A stretch of DNA of 64,000 nt. It comes from Limnohabitans sp. 2KL-17 (lineage in GTDB: Bacteria > Pseudomonadota > Gammaproteobacteria > Burkholderiales > Burkholderiaceae_C). The position numbers and the translations under genes are program-made. Under the pieces are notes generated by a model. The model did no database searches. It saw nothing but the letters and a program-made list of their open reading frames with translations, and was not told the origin of the DNA. The stretch covers positions 47,788-111,787 of the forward strand of contig NZ_NESK01000012.1 of assembly GCF_003063415.1 (NCBI RefSeq). Reading direction: 5' to 3'. Below, in pieces: positions 27,416 through 35,549 of this stretch. The stretch's first letter is position 1, and every line of letters starts with the position of its first letter.

Positions 27416-27727
27416 ATGAGCGATACGACCACCACCGCCGAATCCACCCAGGAAACCGGGGAAAAAGGCCAAATCCATTCGGATGTTTTACAAAACATCC
27501 CAGTCACCTTGTCGATTGAGGTTGGCCGCGCCGTGATCAAGATCCGTGACCTGATGCGCCTGACCCAAGGCAGCGTGGTCGAGTTGGACCGCATTGCCGG
27601 AGAGCCTCTGAATTTGCTGGTCAACAACACCGTGGTCGCACAAGGCGAAGTGGTATTGGTCAACGACCGTTACGGCATTCGGCTGACCCGCGTGGTGCCA
27701 GCCTCGGAACGGCTTGACAACCTTTAA
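27416..27727 (+). CDS. fliN: Flagellar motor switch protein FliN
   Basis: FliN forms the bottom of the C-ring with FliM. The 103 residues consist of a short, threonine/glutamate-rich N-terminus and a SpoA domain (VTLSIEVGRAVIKIRDLMRLTQGSVVELDRIAGEPLNLLVN and VAQGEVVLVNDRYGIRLTRVV). I chose the ATG at 27416, which has an AGAGGAA ribosome site; an upstream in-frame start at 27389 overlaps fliM. Confidence 0.96.
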   Translation: MSDTTTTAESTQETGEKGQIHSDVLQNIPVTLSIEVGRAVIKIRDLMRLTQGSVVELDRIAGEPLNLLVNNTVVAQGEVVLVNDRYGIRLTRVVPASERLDNL

Positions 27728-27744
27728 TCCAGAATGGCCAGGCT

Positions 27745-28056
27745 ATGAACTCGGTATGGACTTTGGGAGACTGGCTGCAATACCTGTTCAGTTTCATTTT
27801 TGTGATCGGTTTGTTGCTGGCTCTTTTGTGGACCCTGCGCAAATTGCAGGGCGGCTCTTCGCTGCTGGGCAAAAATACCCAGCGCATGCAAACACTTGAA
27901 ACACTGTCGGTCGGTACCCGCCAAAAGATCATGCTGATCCGGGTCGATGACCGGGAAGTCCTGATCGGGGTCACCGCCCAAAATATGAGCGTGCTGACCC
28001 CCTGGCCTGACGCTTGCACCCCTGACGCCGCATCACCTGAAAATACAACACCATGA
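27745..28056 (+). CDS. fliO: Flagellar biosynthesis protein FliO
   Basis: FliO is a small membrane protein that helps assemble the FliP-FliR export core. It has one membrane helix (LQYLFSFIFVIGLLLALLWTL) and a cytoplasmic part with the family motif LETLSVGTRQKIMLIRVDDREVLIGVT. The 103 residues are normal. It overlaps the fliP start by four bases, and its position between fliN and fliP supports the call. Confidence 0.93.
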   Translation: MNSVWTLGDWLQYLFSFIFVIGLLLALLWTLRKLQGGSSLLGKNTQRMQTLETLSVGTRQKIMLIRVDDREVLIGVTAQNMSVLTPWPDACTPDAASPENTTP

Positions 28057-28805
28057 AGCGTTCCGTCACCATTGGCCTGATCCTCACCGTGCTGATCGGG
28101 CTGCTGCCCGTTTTGGCGCAAGCCGCCCCGGACATGCCGGCCATCACAAGCAGCAACACCGGCAAAGGCACGCAGTACAGCATCACGCTGCAATTGCTGG
28201 CCCTGATGACGACCCTGTCGGTGCTGCCATCCCTGCTGCTCATGATGACTGCTTTTGTGCGCATCGTGATCGTCATGTCGATCTTGCGGCAAGCTTTGGG
28301 CACGGGTCAGACCCCCCCCAACATGGTCATCGTCGGGCTGTCGCTGTTCCTCACACTTTTTGTGATGTCTCCCGTCCTCAACGACGTTTACCAAAACGCT
28401 TTGCTGCCCTATATGAACCAGGGCATGGCGTTTGACAAAGCACTGGCGGCCGCAGAAAAGCCGATCCGGGCTTTCATGCTGCTGCAAACCCGTGAAGACG
28501 ACATCGCCATGTTCATGGAAATAGCCCGCAACAAAGCTGTGACCAGTTCGCAAGATGTGCCGTTTATGACCCTGGTGCCCGCGTTTTTGACTTCTGAATT
28601 GAAAAGCGCTTTCACGATCGGCTTTTTGATTTACATCCCCTTTGTCGTGATTGACCTGATCGTGGCCAGCGTCTTGATGTCCATGGGCATGATGATGTTG
28701 TCACCCATGATGATTTCGATGCCTTTCAAGCTGATGCTTTTTGTGCTGGTTGACGGCTGGAGCCTGATCATGGGTTCTTTGGCCGGCAGCTTTGCCATGC
28801 CTTAA
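28053..28805 (+). CDS. fliP: Flagellar export gate protein FliP
   Basis: FliP is the main subunit of the FliP5Q4R1 export pore. A cleavable signal peptide (MKRSVTIGLILTVLIGLLPVLAQA) is present, followed by the conserved blocks SVLPSLLLMMTAFVRIVIVMSILRQALGTGQTPPN and the second half with MSMGMMMLSPMMISMPFKLMLFVLVDGW. The 250 residues match the family. Confidence 0.97.
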   Translation: MKRSVTIGLILTVLIGLLPVLAQAAPDMPAITSSNTGKGTQYSITLQLLALMTTLSVLPSLLLMMTAFVRIVIVMSILRQALGTGQTPPNMVIVGLSLFLTLFVMSPVLNDVYQNALLPYMNQGMAFDKALAAAEKPIRAFMLLQTREDDIAMFMEIARNKAVTSSQDVPFMTLVPAFLTSELKSAFTIGFLIYIPFVVIDLIVASVLMSMGMMMLSPMMISMPFKLMLFVLVDGWSLIMGSLAGSFAMP

Positions 28806-28816
28806 AGGAGTACATC

Positions 28817-29086
28817 ATGGACACCGCCATGGTCATTGATTTGAGCCGTCAGGCTTTGTGGACCGCCATGCTGGTCTGTGCGCCTTTGCTGCTGGTGGCC
28901 TTGGCCGTGGGCTTGTTCATCGGCATCATTCAGGCCGCCACCTCGGTCAACGAATCGACGCTCAGCTTCATTCCAAAGTTGATCGTGATGGGGCTGGCCT
29001 TGTTGGCTTTTGGCAGCTGGCAACTGGTCACCCTGATCGACTTCACGCGCAGCATTTTTCAGCGCATCCCGACCTTGTTCACCTGA
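28817..29086 (+). CDS. fliQ: Flagellar export gate protein FliQ
   Basis: FliQ is an 89-residue protein with two membrane helices that wraps the FliP-FliR core. LLVALAVGLFIGIIQAATSVNE and LSFIPKLIVMGLALLAFGSW are family signatures. An AAAGGAG ribosome site sits ten bases before the ATG, and the gene lies between fliP and fliR as expected. Confidence 0.96.
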   Translation: MDTAMVIDLSRQALWTAMLVCAPLLLVALAVGLFIGIIQAATSVNESTLSFIPKLIVMGLALLAFGSWQLVTLIDFTRSIFQRIPTLFT

Positions 29087-29104
29087 ACACGGACCCTGCC
29101 CGCC

Positions 29105-29881
29105 ATGAATTTCCTCGCAGCCGACATCATCGAAAGGTTTTATACCTTTTTGTGGCCCATGCTGCGCATTTCTGCATTGATGGTCACAGCCCCCATTTTT
29201 TCGCTCAGCGCATTCAACCTGCGCCTGCGGATTTTGATGGCCCTTGTCCTGGCCTGGCTGGTTTACCCATTGCACCAGTGGCCTGTGCTCGACCCTTCCA
29301 CCGCACCCGGTCTGGTCGAGGTCTTCAACCAGATCATGATCGGGGCCGTCATGGGCCTGATCCTGCAAGTTGTGGTCGCAGCCATTGTCGTCGGGGGGCA
29401 AAGCATTGCCGCAGCCATGGGTTTGTCCATGGCCAACATGCTGGATCCCAACATGGGCAGCGTGCCGGTCATCTCACAATTGCTGATCATCATGTCGACC
29501 TTGATTTTTGTCGGTTTTGGAGGGCATGCCATCTTGCTCGGCTTGATCTCTGAATCCTTCAACTCACTGCCAATCGGCACCTCCATCCTCAACCAAAACG
29601 TCTATGGGCGCGTTCTGCAGTGGAGTTCCATGGTGTTTTTGGGGGCGGTTTTGATGGCCTTGCCTGTCATGGTCTCGCTGCTTTTCATCAACGTCGGCCT
29701 GGGCATCGTCACACGGGCTGCGCCCAGCCTGAACATTTTTGCAGTCGGATTTCCTGCCATGATCATCGCGGGCTTCCTGATCTTGATCATCTCGATGGGC
29801 AGCATCGGGACCCGTATTGAGTGGCTCTGGGTGCAGGGCTTCACTGTTTTGCGCGACGTGATGGGGGTGCCCAATGTCTGA
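29105..29881 (+). CDS. fliR: Flagellar export gate protein FliR
   Basis: FliR completes the export pore and contacts FlhB. The 258 residues contain about six membrane helices, with typical segments ALMVTAPIFSLSAFNLRLRILMALVLAWLVYP and AAAMGLSMANMLDPNMGSVPVISQLL. It overlaps the flhB start by eight bases; in some bacteria FliR and FlhB are fused, so tight coupling is meaningful. Confidence 0.95.
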   Translation: MNFLAADIIERFYTFLWPMLRISALMVTAPIFSLSAFNLRLRILMALVLAWLVYPLHQWPVLDPSTAPGLVEVFNQIMIGAVMGLILQVVVAAIVVGGQSIAAAMGLSMANMLDPNMGSVPVISQLLIIMSTLIFVGFGGHAILLGLISESFNSLPIGTSILNQNVYGRVLQWSSMVFLGAVLMALPVMVSLLFINVGLGIVTRAAPSLNIFAVGFPAMIIAGFLILIISMGSIGTRIEWLWVQGFTVLRDVMGVPNV

Positions 29882-31037
29882 AGCCACAGGTCAGGACAAA
29901 ACCGAAGAGCCAACGGCCCGAAAACTGAGCAAGGCGCGCGAAGACGGGCAAGTGGCACGGTCGTCAGAATTACCCGCCGCTGTCATTGTCATTGGCGCGC
30001 TCTTGATGCTGTTGATGACGGGCGGATGGCTGGTCACACGCATGGCCAACGTTTTTGCCAATGGCTTTGTGTTTGACCGCACCGCCATCAACAAGCCCCT
30101 GCTGCTGCCCGCGATTTTTGGCGACCAATTGATGGCGTCTTTCATCACCGTGATGCCCATCATGGTCTTTACCGTGGTTGCGGCCATCGTGGCATCTGGC
30201 ATGACTGGCGGTTATCTTTTCTCAATGCAGGCCGTTGCCCCCAAAGGCTCAAAACTCAGCCTGATCAATGGCCTCGGCCGCATATTTGGAAGCCATGCGC
30301 TCGTTGAACTGGGCAAAGCCCTGCTCAAATTCAGCCTGGTTGCAATCGTCTTGTGGTGGTCACTGATGTCCAACATGGACGGACTGATCCGCATCGGTCA
30401 GATGGGGCTGGAGCCCGCCCTTGCCGCTGCAGGCGTCATGATCATGCAATCGGCCTTGTGGGTGGCACTGAGTCTGGCAGTCATTGCAATGATCGATGTG
30501 CCTTACCAAAAATACTCGTTCAACAAGCGCATGCGCATGACCAAGCAAGAGGTCAAAGACGAGTACAAACAAATGGAAGGCAGTCCAGAGGTCAAAGCCC
30601 AGATCCGCAGGCGCCAGCGCGAAATGGCCAACTCACGCATGATGCAACGGGTCAAGGATGCCGACGTGGTGATCACCAACCCCGAGCACTTTGCCGTGGC
30701 GCTTGAATACGACCCCACCGGAGACGGTGCCCCCATCATGGTCGCCAAAGGCTCGGACCACATGGCGGCAATGATTCGCGAAGAAGCCAAGGCCCATGGC
30801 GTTCATTTGTTTGAAGCCGCACCCCTGGCCCGCGCCATTTACTTCACCACTGAAGTTGAGCAACAAGTGCCGGAAGACCTCTACCATGCCGTCGCCCAGG
30901 TCATTGCCTATGTCTTTAGCCTAGAGGCGGCATCACCCATGAATCCGCCCCAAGCCAAACCCAAAGTCAAAGTTCCTTCAAGGATGCTTTTCAACCCCGA
31001 TGGCAGTCGGCTTGAGAAAGCTGGAGCCAGCGCATGA
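29874..31037 (+). CDS. flhB: Flagellar export switch protein FlhB, with NPEH at the autocleavage site
   Basis: FlhB recruits export substrates and changes specificity from hook to filament after cleaving itself. Four membrane helices occupy about residues 30-210. The linker and C-terminal domain follow, and the cleavage motif lies at N269-P270-E271-H272. The usual motif is NPTH; the catalytic asparagine and the proline are kept, but threonine is replaced by glutamate. The C-terminal tail is extended and basic/proline-rich (NPPQAKPKVKVPSRM). The 387 residues otherwise fit. It overlaps fliR and an unassigned gene by a few bases on either side. Confidence 0.95.
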   Translation: MSEATGQDKTEEPTARKLSKAREDGQVARSSELPAAVIVIGALLMLLMTGGWLVTRMANVFANGFVFDRTAINKPLLLPAIFGDQLMASFITVMPIMVFTVVAAIVASGMTGGYLFSMQAVAPKGSKLSLINGLGRIFGSHALVELGKALLKFSLVAIVLWWSLMSNMDGLIRIGQMGLEPALAAAGVMIMQSALWVALSLAVIAMIDVPYQKYSFNKRMRMTKQEVKDEYKQMEGSPEVKAQIRRRQREMANSRMMQRVKDADVVITNPEHFAVALEYDPTGDGAPIMVAKGSDHMAAMIREEAKAHGVHLFEAAPLARAIYFTTEVEQQVPEDLYHAVAQVIAYVFSLEAASPMNPPQAKPKVKVPSRMLFNPDGSRLEKAGASA

Positions 31038-32374
31038 ACACCCAGATCCACCCTGAGACCACCGCCTTGAATAATTTTGTCTTTCGAGCCGCTGATCGCA
31101 TGCGGATTGACGGCTGCGCCAACGCCGTGGCACGCGAGGGCCTAAGTCTGGCGCTTTACTGCCCCTTCGAGGCCCTGCTGGACCACTACGTCAATTTGCT
31201 TTTGGCCAGCTTGCGCCAGCAAGCGCCTGAACACCGGATCGAGGTGTACTTTCCAGCCAGCACCGAATCCTTGCTGGACCGTTTCAACGAAGTGCTGGCC
31301 ACCCAGTCGCTGAACCAGGCCGTCAAAACAACATCGAGTGTGAACCAGGCCCAAATCTGGGTGGTGCACGATGCCCAAATGCTGCCCGAGACCGAAATCC
31401 AGTTGCTGGCACGCTTGATCCAAAATTTTCCAGGTGCCAATATCAGGGCTATTTTGCTGATGTCTGGCAACTACAACCCCAACAAGGCGCCCTTGTCGGC
31501 TTTTGGCCGGAAAATTTTGCGCTGGGACATAGAAGCACCTACCGAAGAACAAGCGCAAGCTGCGCTCGATCTGGCCCGTCACGAAGGCCGTTTCAATTCG
31601 GTACAACAATTGATCCAGCGCATCCAGCGCAAACAGTTTCCCGAGCTGGACATGCCCTTCAGTCCCACCATTCAAGCTGCTGCCATGACCAGCCTCGAAC
31701 CGGCTCCAGCCCCAAGGTCCACACTCAAAAGCAAGCTGCACGCATTTCAGCAACACGGTGCTTCAGCCTTGCAGGCATTTCGGCAAACTGGCCAGAGTGT
31801 CAACAAAACCGCCTTCTGGATTCGGCAGAACACCAAGTTGGCTTTGGGCATTGCCTTGGCCTTGTTCGTGTCCACGCTGACGATGCTCTGGATTCAGCCT
31901 GAGGCGTTTGGCATCAAGCCTGCCAAACCCATTGCGGCCGCACCCCTCAAGAGTCCGCAACTGGCGTCTCAAACGCCGGCAACGGCACCTGTTGTGATCG
32001 CAGACGAGCCCCCTCGCCCTGTGGTGGCTCCTATGGCCAAGACGCCGACAGAGTCAGCCATCGAGGCGCCTGAAGCCACGCTGGATGCCCAAGCCTGGAT
32101 CAAAAAACTGGATGCTGGCAGCTTCTTACTGCAGCACGGCACATCAAACAGCTACGAAAAAGTACTGGACATTCAGCGCAAATTTCCTGGACTGAAACAG
32201 GCCCAAATCGTTGCGGCCTACCGCCCCGGCGAAAAATTGGCGCATTTCGTGATCGTGTCAGGCCCATTCAGTGAAGTCGGACAAGGTTATGAGGCTTCCA
32301 AACGTCCCGGTATTCCGAAAAGCTGGGTTCGCCCAACCCGCAGCTTGCAAGATCAACTCAAGAGCCCGACCTGA
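31034..32374 (+). CDS. Membrane protein with degenerate ATPase-like N-terminus and SPOR-like C-terminus (DamX-like layout)
   Basis: I cannot assign a known family with confidence. The 446 residues form three parts. The first, about 1-200, has repeated alpha/beta motifs (AQIWVVHDAQMLPETEIQLLARLIQNFPGANIRAILLM) like the Walker B and sensor region of an ExeA/DamX-type AAA domain, but I see no P-loop. The second is a single membrane helix at about 268-291 followed by a proline/alanine linker. The third, from about 360, is a SPOR-like domain (AGSFLLQHGTSNSYEKVLDIQRKFP and FVIVSGPFSEVGQGYEA). DamX has the same order and binds septal peptidoglycan. It overlaps flhB by four bases, so it belongs to the flagellar operon and may anchor to the cell wall. 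Confidence 0.7.
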   Translation: MNTQIHPETTALNNFVFRAADRMRIDGCANAVAREGLSLALYCPFEALLDHYVNLLLASLRQQAPEHRIEVYFPASTESLLDRFNEVLATQSLNQAVKTTSSVNQAQIWVVHDAQMLPETEIQLLARLIQNFPGANIRAILLMSGNYNPNKAPLSAFGRKILRWDIEAPTEEQAQAALDLARHEGRFNSVQQLIQRIQRKQFPELDMPFSPTIQAAAMTSLEPAPAPRSTLKSKLHAFQQHGASALQAFRQTGQSVNKTAFWIRQNTKLALGIALALFVSTLTMLWIQPEAFGIKPAKPIAAAPLKSPQLASQTPATAPVVIADEPPRPVVAPMAKTPTESAIEAPEATLDAQAWIKKLDAGSFLLQHGTSNSYEKVLDIQRKFPGLKQAQIVAAYRPGEKLAHFVIVSGPFSEVGQGYEASKRPGIPKSWVRPTRSLQDQLKSPT

Positions 32375-32391
32375 GCGATGGAAGCCATTCG

Positions 32392-32808
32392 ATGAAAAAA
32401 AACACCGTCATCCGCAACGACTCACCTCACGCCGTTAAGTTGCGTGAAGGCTCCAATGTGGCCGAACGAAAGGTCAAAAAAGTCGCTGTGGCCAAAGAGG
32501 ACGCGGCCAAACCCGATGTCAAGCTGATGGCCAAACTCGCGACTGAAGTCAGGCCAGTTGCAGCCAAAATGCCCAAACCTTCAGCGGCCAAAGCCCGACC
32601 GAGTGTGCGCCTGAAGTCACCACCCACACCGGCTGCACCCGCCCCTGCAGCGATCACAGCTCCGACCATCCTGGACGAAGACGCACTGTGGGAGCAAGAC
32701 AATCCTGTGAAAAGCCGTTTGGCACAGCTCAGGACACGCAACGCACTTTTGGATGAACAACTCCAAAGACTGAAGTCCCCCATTCATGCCCGAGGAAACA
32801 AATCATGA
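32392..32808 (+). CDS. Hypothetical basic, proline/alanine-rich protein
   Basis: I recognise no family. The 138 residues are rich in lysine, alanine and proline for the first two thirds and probably disordered. A short acidic patch (LDEDALWEQDN) and a helical, possibly coiled C-terminus (VKSRLAQLRTRNALLDEQLQRL) follow. There is no signal peptide or membrane helix. It lies between the DamX-like gene (17-base gap) and a coiled-coil membrane gene (4-base overlap), so it may be a linker or partner of one of them. Confidence 0.6.
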   Translation: MKKNTVIRNDSPHAVKLREGSNVAERKVKKVAVAKEDAAKPDVKLMAKLATEVRPVAAKMPKPSAAKARPSVRLKSPPTPAAPAPAAITAPTILDEDALWEQDNPVKSRLAQLRTRNALLDEQLQRLKSPIHARGNKS

Positions 32809-33794
32809 ACGAGAACACATTCACGCCCGCCGCTGAGCCCCAGGACAACGGGCACGCCGAGGCCAGCCCGGAGCAGCCGTCCTCAGTGTCTGCACCGGAT
32901 AACCTGGTGACCCACCGAGAGGTGCCCCATGCGCCGGCTCCGGCCCCTGCACAACATGTGCACATGGGCGTTTCAGTTGACCAACGTGCCTACCAGCAAT
33001 ACCAGTCGCTGGCCCAAGTGGTCCTGGACTCGGCTGACCTGGCGACCAAATCGGCAGAAGCCGCCGCCAACGCCAGCAGCCAACTGAGACAAACCACGGC
33101 AGACTTCAAGGACCTGACAGAGGCGGGTCACAAAAAGGCCCAGCTTTTGTTGGCCATCACGGGTGGTGTATTGGTCATCAGCCTGATCTTTTTCCTCATC
33201 ATGGGCGTTCGCTTGGTCAGCCGCATCAACCAGCTCGATGCCATGCTGATGGCCGTCGGTAAACGCGTGGTGGAGCTCAACTCGGGCATGGAATCCCTTG
33301 AAGGCGTCAACCAAAGCGTGAAAGAGCTGGCCTCCCAGCAAATGGCCTTGACCAAATCGCAGGGCCAGATTGAGGGCCGGATTGATGCATCCCTCAAACA
33401 GTCTGAAAGCCTGGTTCAAAAAGTGCCGAGCGAGACCGCCAAACAAGTGGCCGCCAGCAGCGACTCGGTGATCCGGCAAGTTCAGGGCATCAACGCCAAA
33501 TTGCAAACGCAAGCCAATGCTGTTCAAGCCATGGGCAACGAGGTGAAATCCCTGAAAACAGCTGTCGGCAATGTCGACGTTCTCAAGCGCGATGTCGAAG
33601 CCTTGGTCACGCTGCAAAAAGAACGCTATCTGGAAACAGTGCAAAAGAACACCGCCACCGCATCACGCGAGCGGGCAGTGCAGTTTCCCCGCTATGCAGC
33701 CCCTAAACCCGGCGAGACCAGTAGCGCTGCACCCGCCCCCGCAACATCGGCTACAAATCCAGGCAGCGCGGCTTTGCCGCCCACCAAACCCTGA
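32805..33794 (+). CDS. Hypothetical coiled-coil membrane protein, last gene of the fliK-flhB operon
   Basis: I recognise no family. The 329 residues have a disordered N-terminus, a helical stretch (YQSLAQVVLDSADLATKSAEAAANASSQLRQTTADFKDL), one strong membrane helix (AQLLLAITGGVLVISLIFFLIMGVRLV, about 112-138) and a long periplasmic or cytoplasmic coiled-coil (about 140-275) rich in alanine, glutamine and serine. The tail is proline-rich. The layout resembles methyl-accepting or LapD-like signalling helices without their catalytic domains. Co-transcription with the two previous unknown genes is likely. Confidence 0.65.
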   Translation: MNENTFTPAAEPQDNGHAEASPEQPSSVSAPDNLVTHREVPHAPAPAPAQHVHMGVSVDQRAYQQYQSLAQVVLDSADLATKSAEAAANASSQLRQTTADFKDLTEAGHKKAQLLLAITGGVLVISLIFFLIMGVRLVSRINQLDAMLMAVGKRVVELNSGMESLEGVNQSVKELASQQMALTKSQGQIEGRIDASLKQSESLVQKVPSETAKQVAASSDSVIRQVQGINAKLQTQANAVQAMGNEVKSLKTAVGNVDVLKRDVEALVTLQKERYLETVQKNTATASRERAVQFPRYAAPKPGETSSAAPAPATSATNPGSAALPPTKP

Positions 33795-33919
33795 GCGCTT
33801 CACGCACAAGTTCAACGCGCATTTGACTCGCTTCTGACGCGCAGGGGGATTTTCAAGGGGCTGGAACAGTCTTGCTTTGATGAACTTCAGATACTGGCCG
33901 ATTCAGGTCGGCCTGGGGT

Positions 33920-34330
33920 TCACTCAATGCAAACGGCGATGTAGGTCAGCACAAAAACACCATTCGGTGGGATCTTTCTCCAATACCCCATCTCGTTGAC
34001 GGTGAAGATTTTTTGACCCGTCATTTTGGAGCCTGAATAACTGGTCACCTGCCCCAAGCGGTGCATCTTGTAATTGCAGTCGTACTCGTTCAGGTAACGC
34101 CTGGACAAGACCCCATCGGCGTCAGCGACCTTCAGGTCTTGCATTTCCCACACCCTGCGCACAGTTTCTTCTTTTTCAATCGAGTTCCGATTGACATAAA
34201 GCGTCACTTCAGCCGTTTCACCGATTCGGGTCCAGGCCCATGCAGAGACTGGCGAAAGGCCTCCAAGCAGCAGCAAAAAGCCCAGGCTTCCCAGCAAAAA
34301 TGGTCTCATTGAAAACACCCGAAAAGTCAT
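33920..34330 (-). CDS. Surface-adhesin-E-like secreted protein
   Basis: This 136-residue protein has a signal peptide (RPFLLGSLGFLLLLGGLSPVSAWA) and a single small domain. The pattern RIGETAEVTLYVNRNSIEKEETVRRVWEMQDL, followed by SRRYLNEYDCNYKMHRL, fits the surface-adhesin protein E family as I remember it. Two cysteines (YDC and the near-terminal VCI) probably form a disulfide. I chose the ATG at 34330; the longer reading begins inside the neighbouring gene. It follows the FemAB-like gene by eight bases on the same strand. It is the only non-flagellar pair inside the island. Confidence 0.7.
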   Translation of the reverse strand: MTFRVFSMRPFLLGSLGFLLLLGGLSPVSAWAWTRIGETAEVTLYVNRNSIEKEETVRRVWEMQDLKVADADGVLSRRYLNEYDCNYKMHRLGQVTSYSGSKMTGQKIFTVNEMGYWRKIPPNGVFVLTYIAVCIE

Positions 34331-34338
34331 TTTTTCTC

Positions 34339-35265
34339 TCAAAAATATGTGCCGGCCAGAGTCACCGCCCGACCTCCCGTGCCCAATTTGAAGCGGGAAA
34401 TACCTGGCAAATCGTGGGTATTGATACCGCCCAAATCGAGAACCTCCACACCGAGCTCTTGCAGATACACCATCGCTTTCCACATCAATGCATTGTGTGC
34501 ATTGAGCTGGCGGCCCTCGTCATCAGCCCAACTCATATGGTAACTGGCGACATGCCCATGAATCAAGAACAGCATCGCAGCCACCGTGTTCTTGCCCAGC
34601 TCGGCATATGCCACGGCAAAAGTCTGGCGAGGATCCGCGTTGGCTGAGATATAGGCCTGCACAAAATCGGTGGGCAAACCATGGAATTTTTTGGCTTCGC
34701 GCTGGTCCATTTCCTTGCCCAGCAACCACTGACAACGCTTCAAGCTGGGTTGCACCTGAACCCTCAGTTTTTCGTTCAACAAGACCTTGTTCAATCGGTT
34801 GCGCCATTTGCCCTCCAACCCCTCCTTCAGGCTCGTCAAGGGGCTGGTCAAATCCAGCTGCACGGTGGAATAACCAGTCATCACCCGAGACATGCCCTTG
34901 ATTTCGACAGCGTCCACCTCGGGCCGCGCCCGGTCCGGCGAAAACAGCAACACCTTGAGGCGAGGCAAAGGGATGGACTGACGCAACAGCCGATAAACCA
35001 GGGCGCGTTGCGCGGGCGTTGCATCGGGGTGCCAAACAGGCCCGCGCGTGCAAGAGGCCAGCGAAACATAGCCCACAATGCGCTTGCACATGAACTGTGC
35101 GAGGGCCACAAGTTGGCCGTCATCCCAGACCATGGCACGGTGCATGACCACATCCAAGGAGGTCAAAGCGTCGCCATACGCCCAGGCCTGCTGCAATGCG
35201 CCGTGCTGTAAGGCATGGAATTCCTCCCACTGTGCCTGCGGTAAATGGTCCCAACTGACTTTCAT
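34339..35265 (-). CDS. FemAB/GNAT-fold acyltransferase-like protein
   Basis: The 308 residues show a double-GNAT layout like FemA/FemX or lipid-II aminoacyltransferases. The first half has VALAQFMCKRIVGYVSLASCTRGPVW. The second half has FAVAYAELGKNTVAAMLFLIHGHVASYHMSWADDEGRQLNAHNALMWKAMVYLQELGVEVLDLGGIN, the substrate-binding hallmark of this fold. Gram-negative members are used in peptidoglycan or polysaccharide modification, or have unknown roles. Its start is 34 bases from a sigma-28 promoter on the other strand, so its own promoter overlaps that of motAB. Confidence 0.8.
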   Translation of the reverse strand: MKVSWDHLPQAQWEEFHALQHGALQQAWAYGDALTSLDVVMHRAMVWDDGQLVALAQFMCKRIVGYVSLASCTRGPVWHPDATPAQRALVYRLLRQSIPLPRLKVLLFSPDRARPEVDAVEIKGMSRVMTGYSTVQLDLTSPLTSLKEGLEGKWRNRLNKVLLNEKLRVQVQPSLKRCQWLLGKEMDQREAKKFHGLPTDFVQAYISANADPRQTFAVAYAELGKNTVAAMLFLIHGHVASYHMSWADDEGRQLNAHNALMWKAMVYLQELGVEVLDLGGINTHDLPGISRFKLGTGGRAVTLAGTYF

Positions 35266-35298
35266 ATTGTCATAATAGGTAAATTTTTTGATTTCAAC

Positions 35299-35325
35299 TC
35301 AAGATCCACCATTTGAAACCGATGA
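35299..35325 (+). promoter_or_regulatory. Sigma-28 (FliA) promoter of the motAB operon
   Basis: TCAAGATC, 11 bases, then ACCGATGA. It lies over two potential ATG starts of the next small gene and therefore decides its true start at 35352. Confidence 0.75.
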
Positions 35326-35351
35326 ATACAGGCGTAATTGGAAAAAAGACC

Positions 35352-35534
35352 ATGTCTTCGCCCAAACACCCGCCCATCCTCGGCCATGACATTCCGAAAG
35401 CCCGTTTGACGCTTTCTGGCTGGGCATGGGCCGGGCTTTATTTGGGATTGCCCGTCATCTTGCTGGGCAATTTGATCGACTTCATTTTCCAATGGACACT
35501 GGGTTGGTGCATCGGCATCTGGTGCATTGTCTAG
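35352..35534 (+). CDS. Small membrane protein upstream of motA
   Basis: I recognise no family. The 60 residues have a polar N-terminus (MSSPKHPPILGHDIPKARLTLS) and two short hydrophobic stretches (WAWAGLYLGLPVILLGNLIDF and WTLGWCIGIWCIV), so it probably sits in the inner membrane. I chose the ATG at 35352 because the sigma-28 promoter covers the earlier ATGs at 35313 and 35322, and GGAAAA lies upstream. The stop is 15 bases before motA, suggesting co-expression with the stator. Confidence 0.65.
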   Translation: MSSPKHPPILGHDIPKARLTLSGWAWAGLYLGLPVILLGNLIDFIFQWTLGWCIGIWCIV

Positions 35535-35549
35535 CTTTAAAGGGCCACC

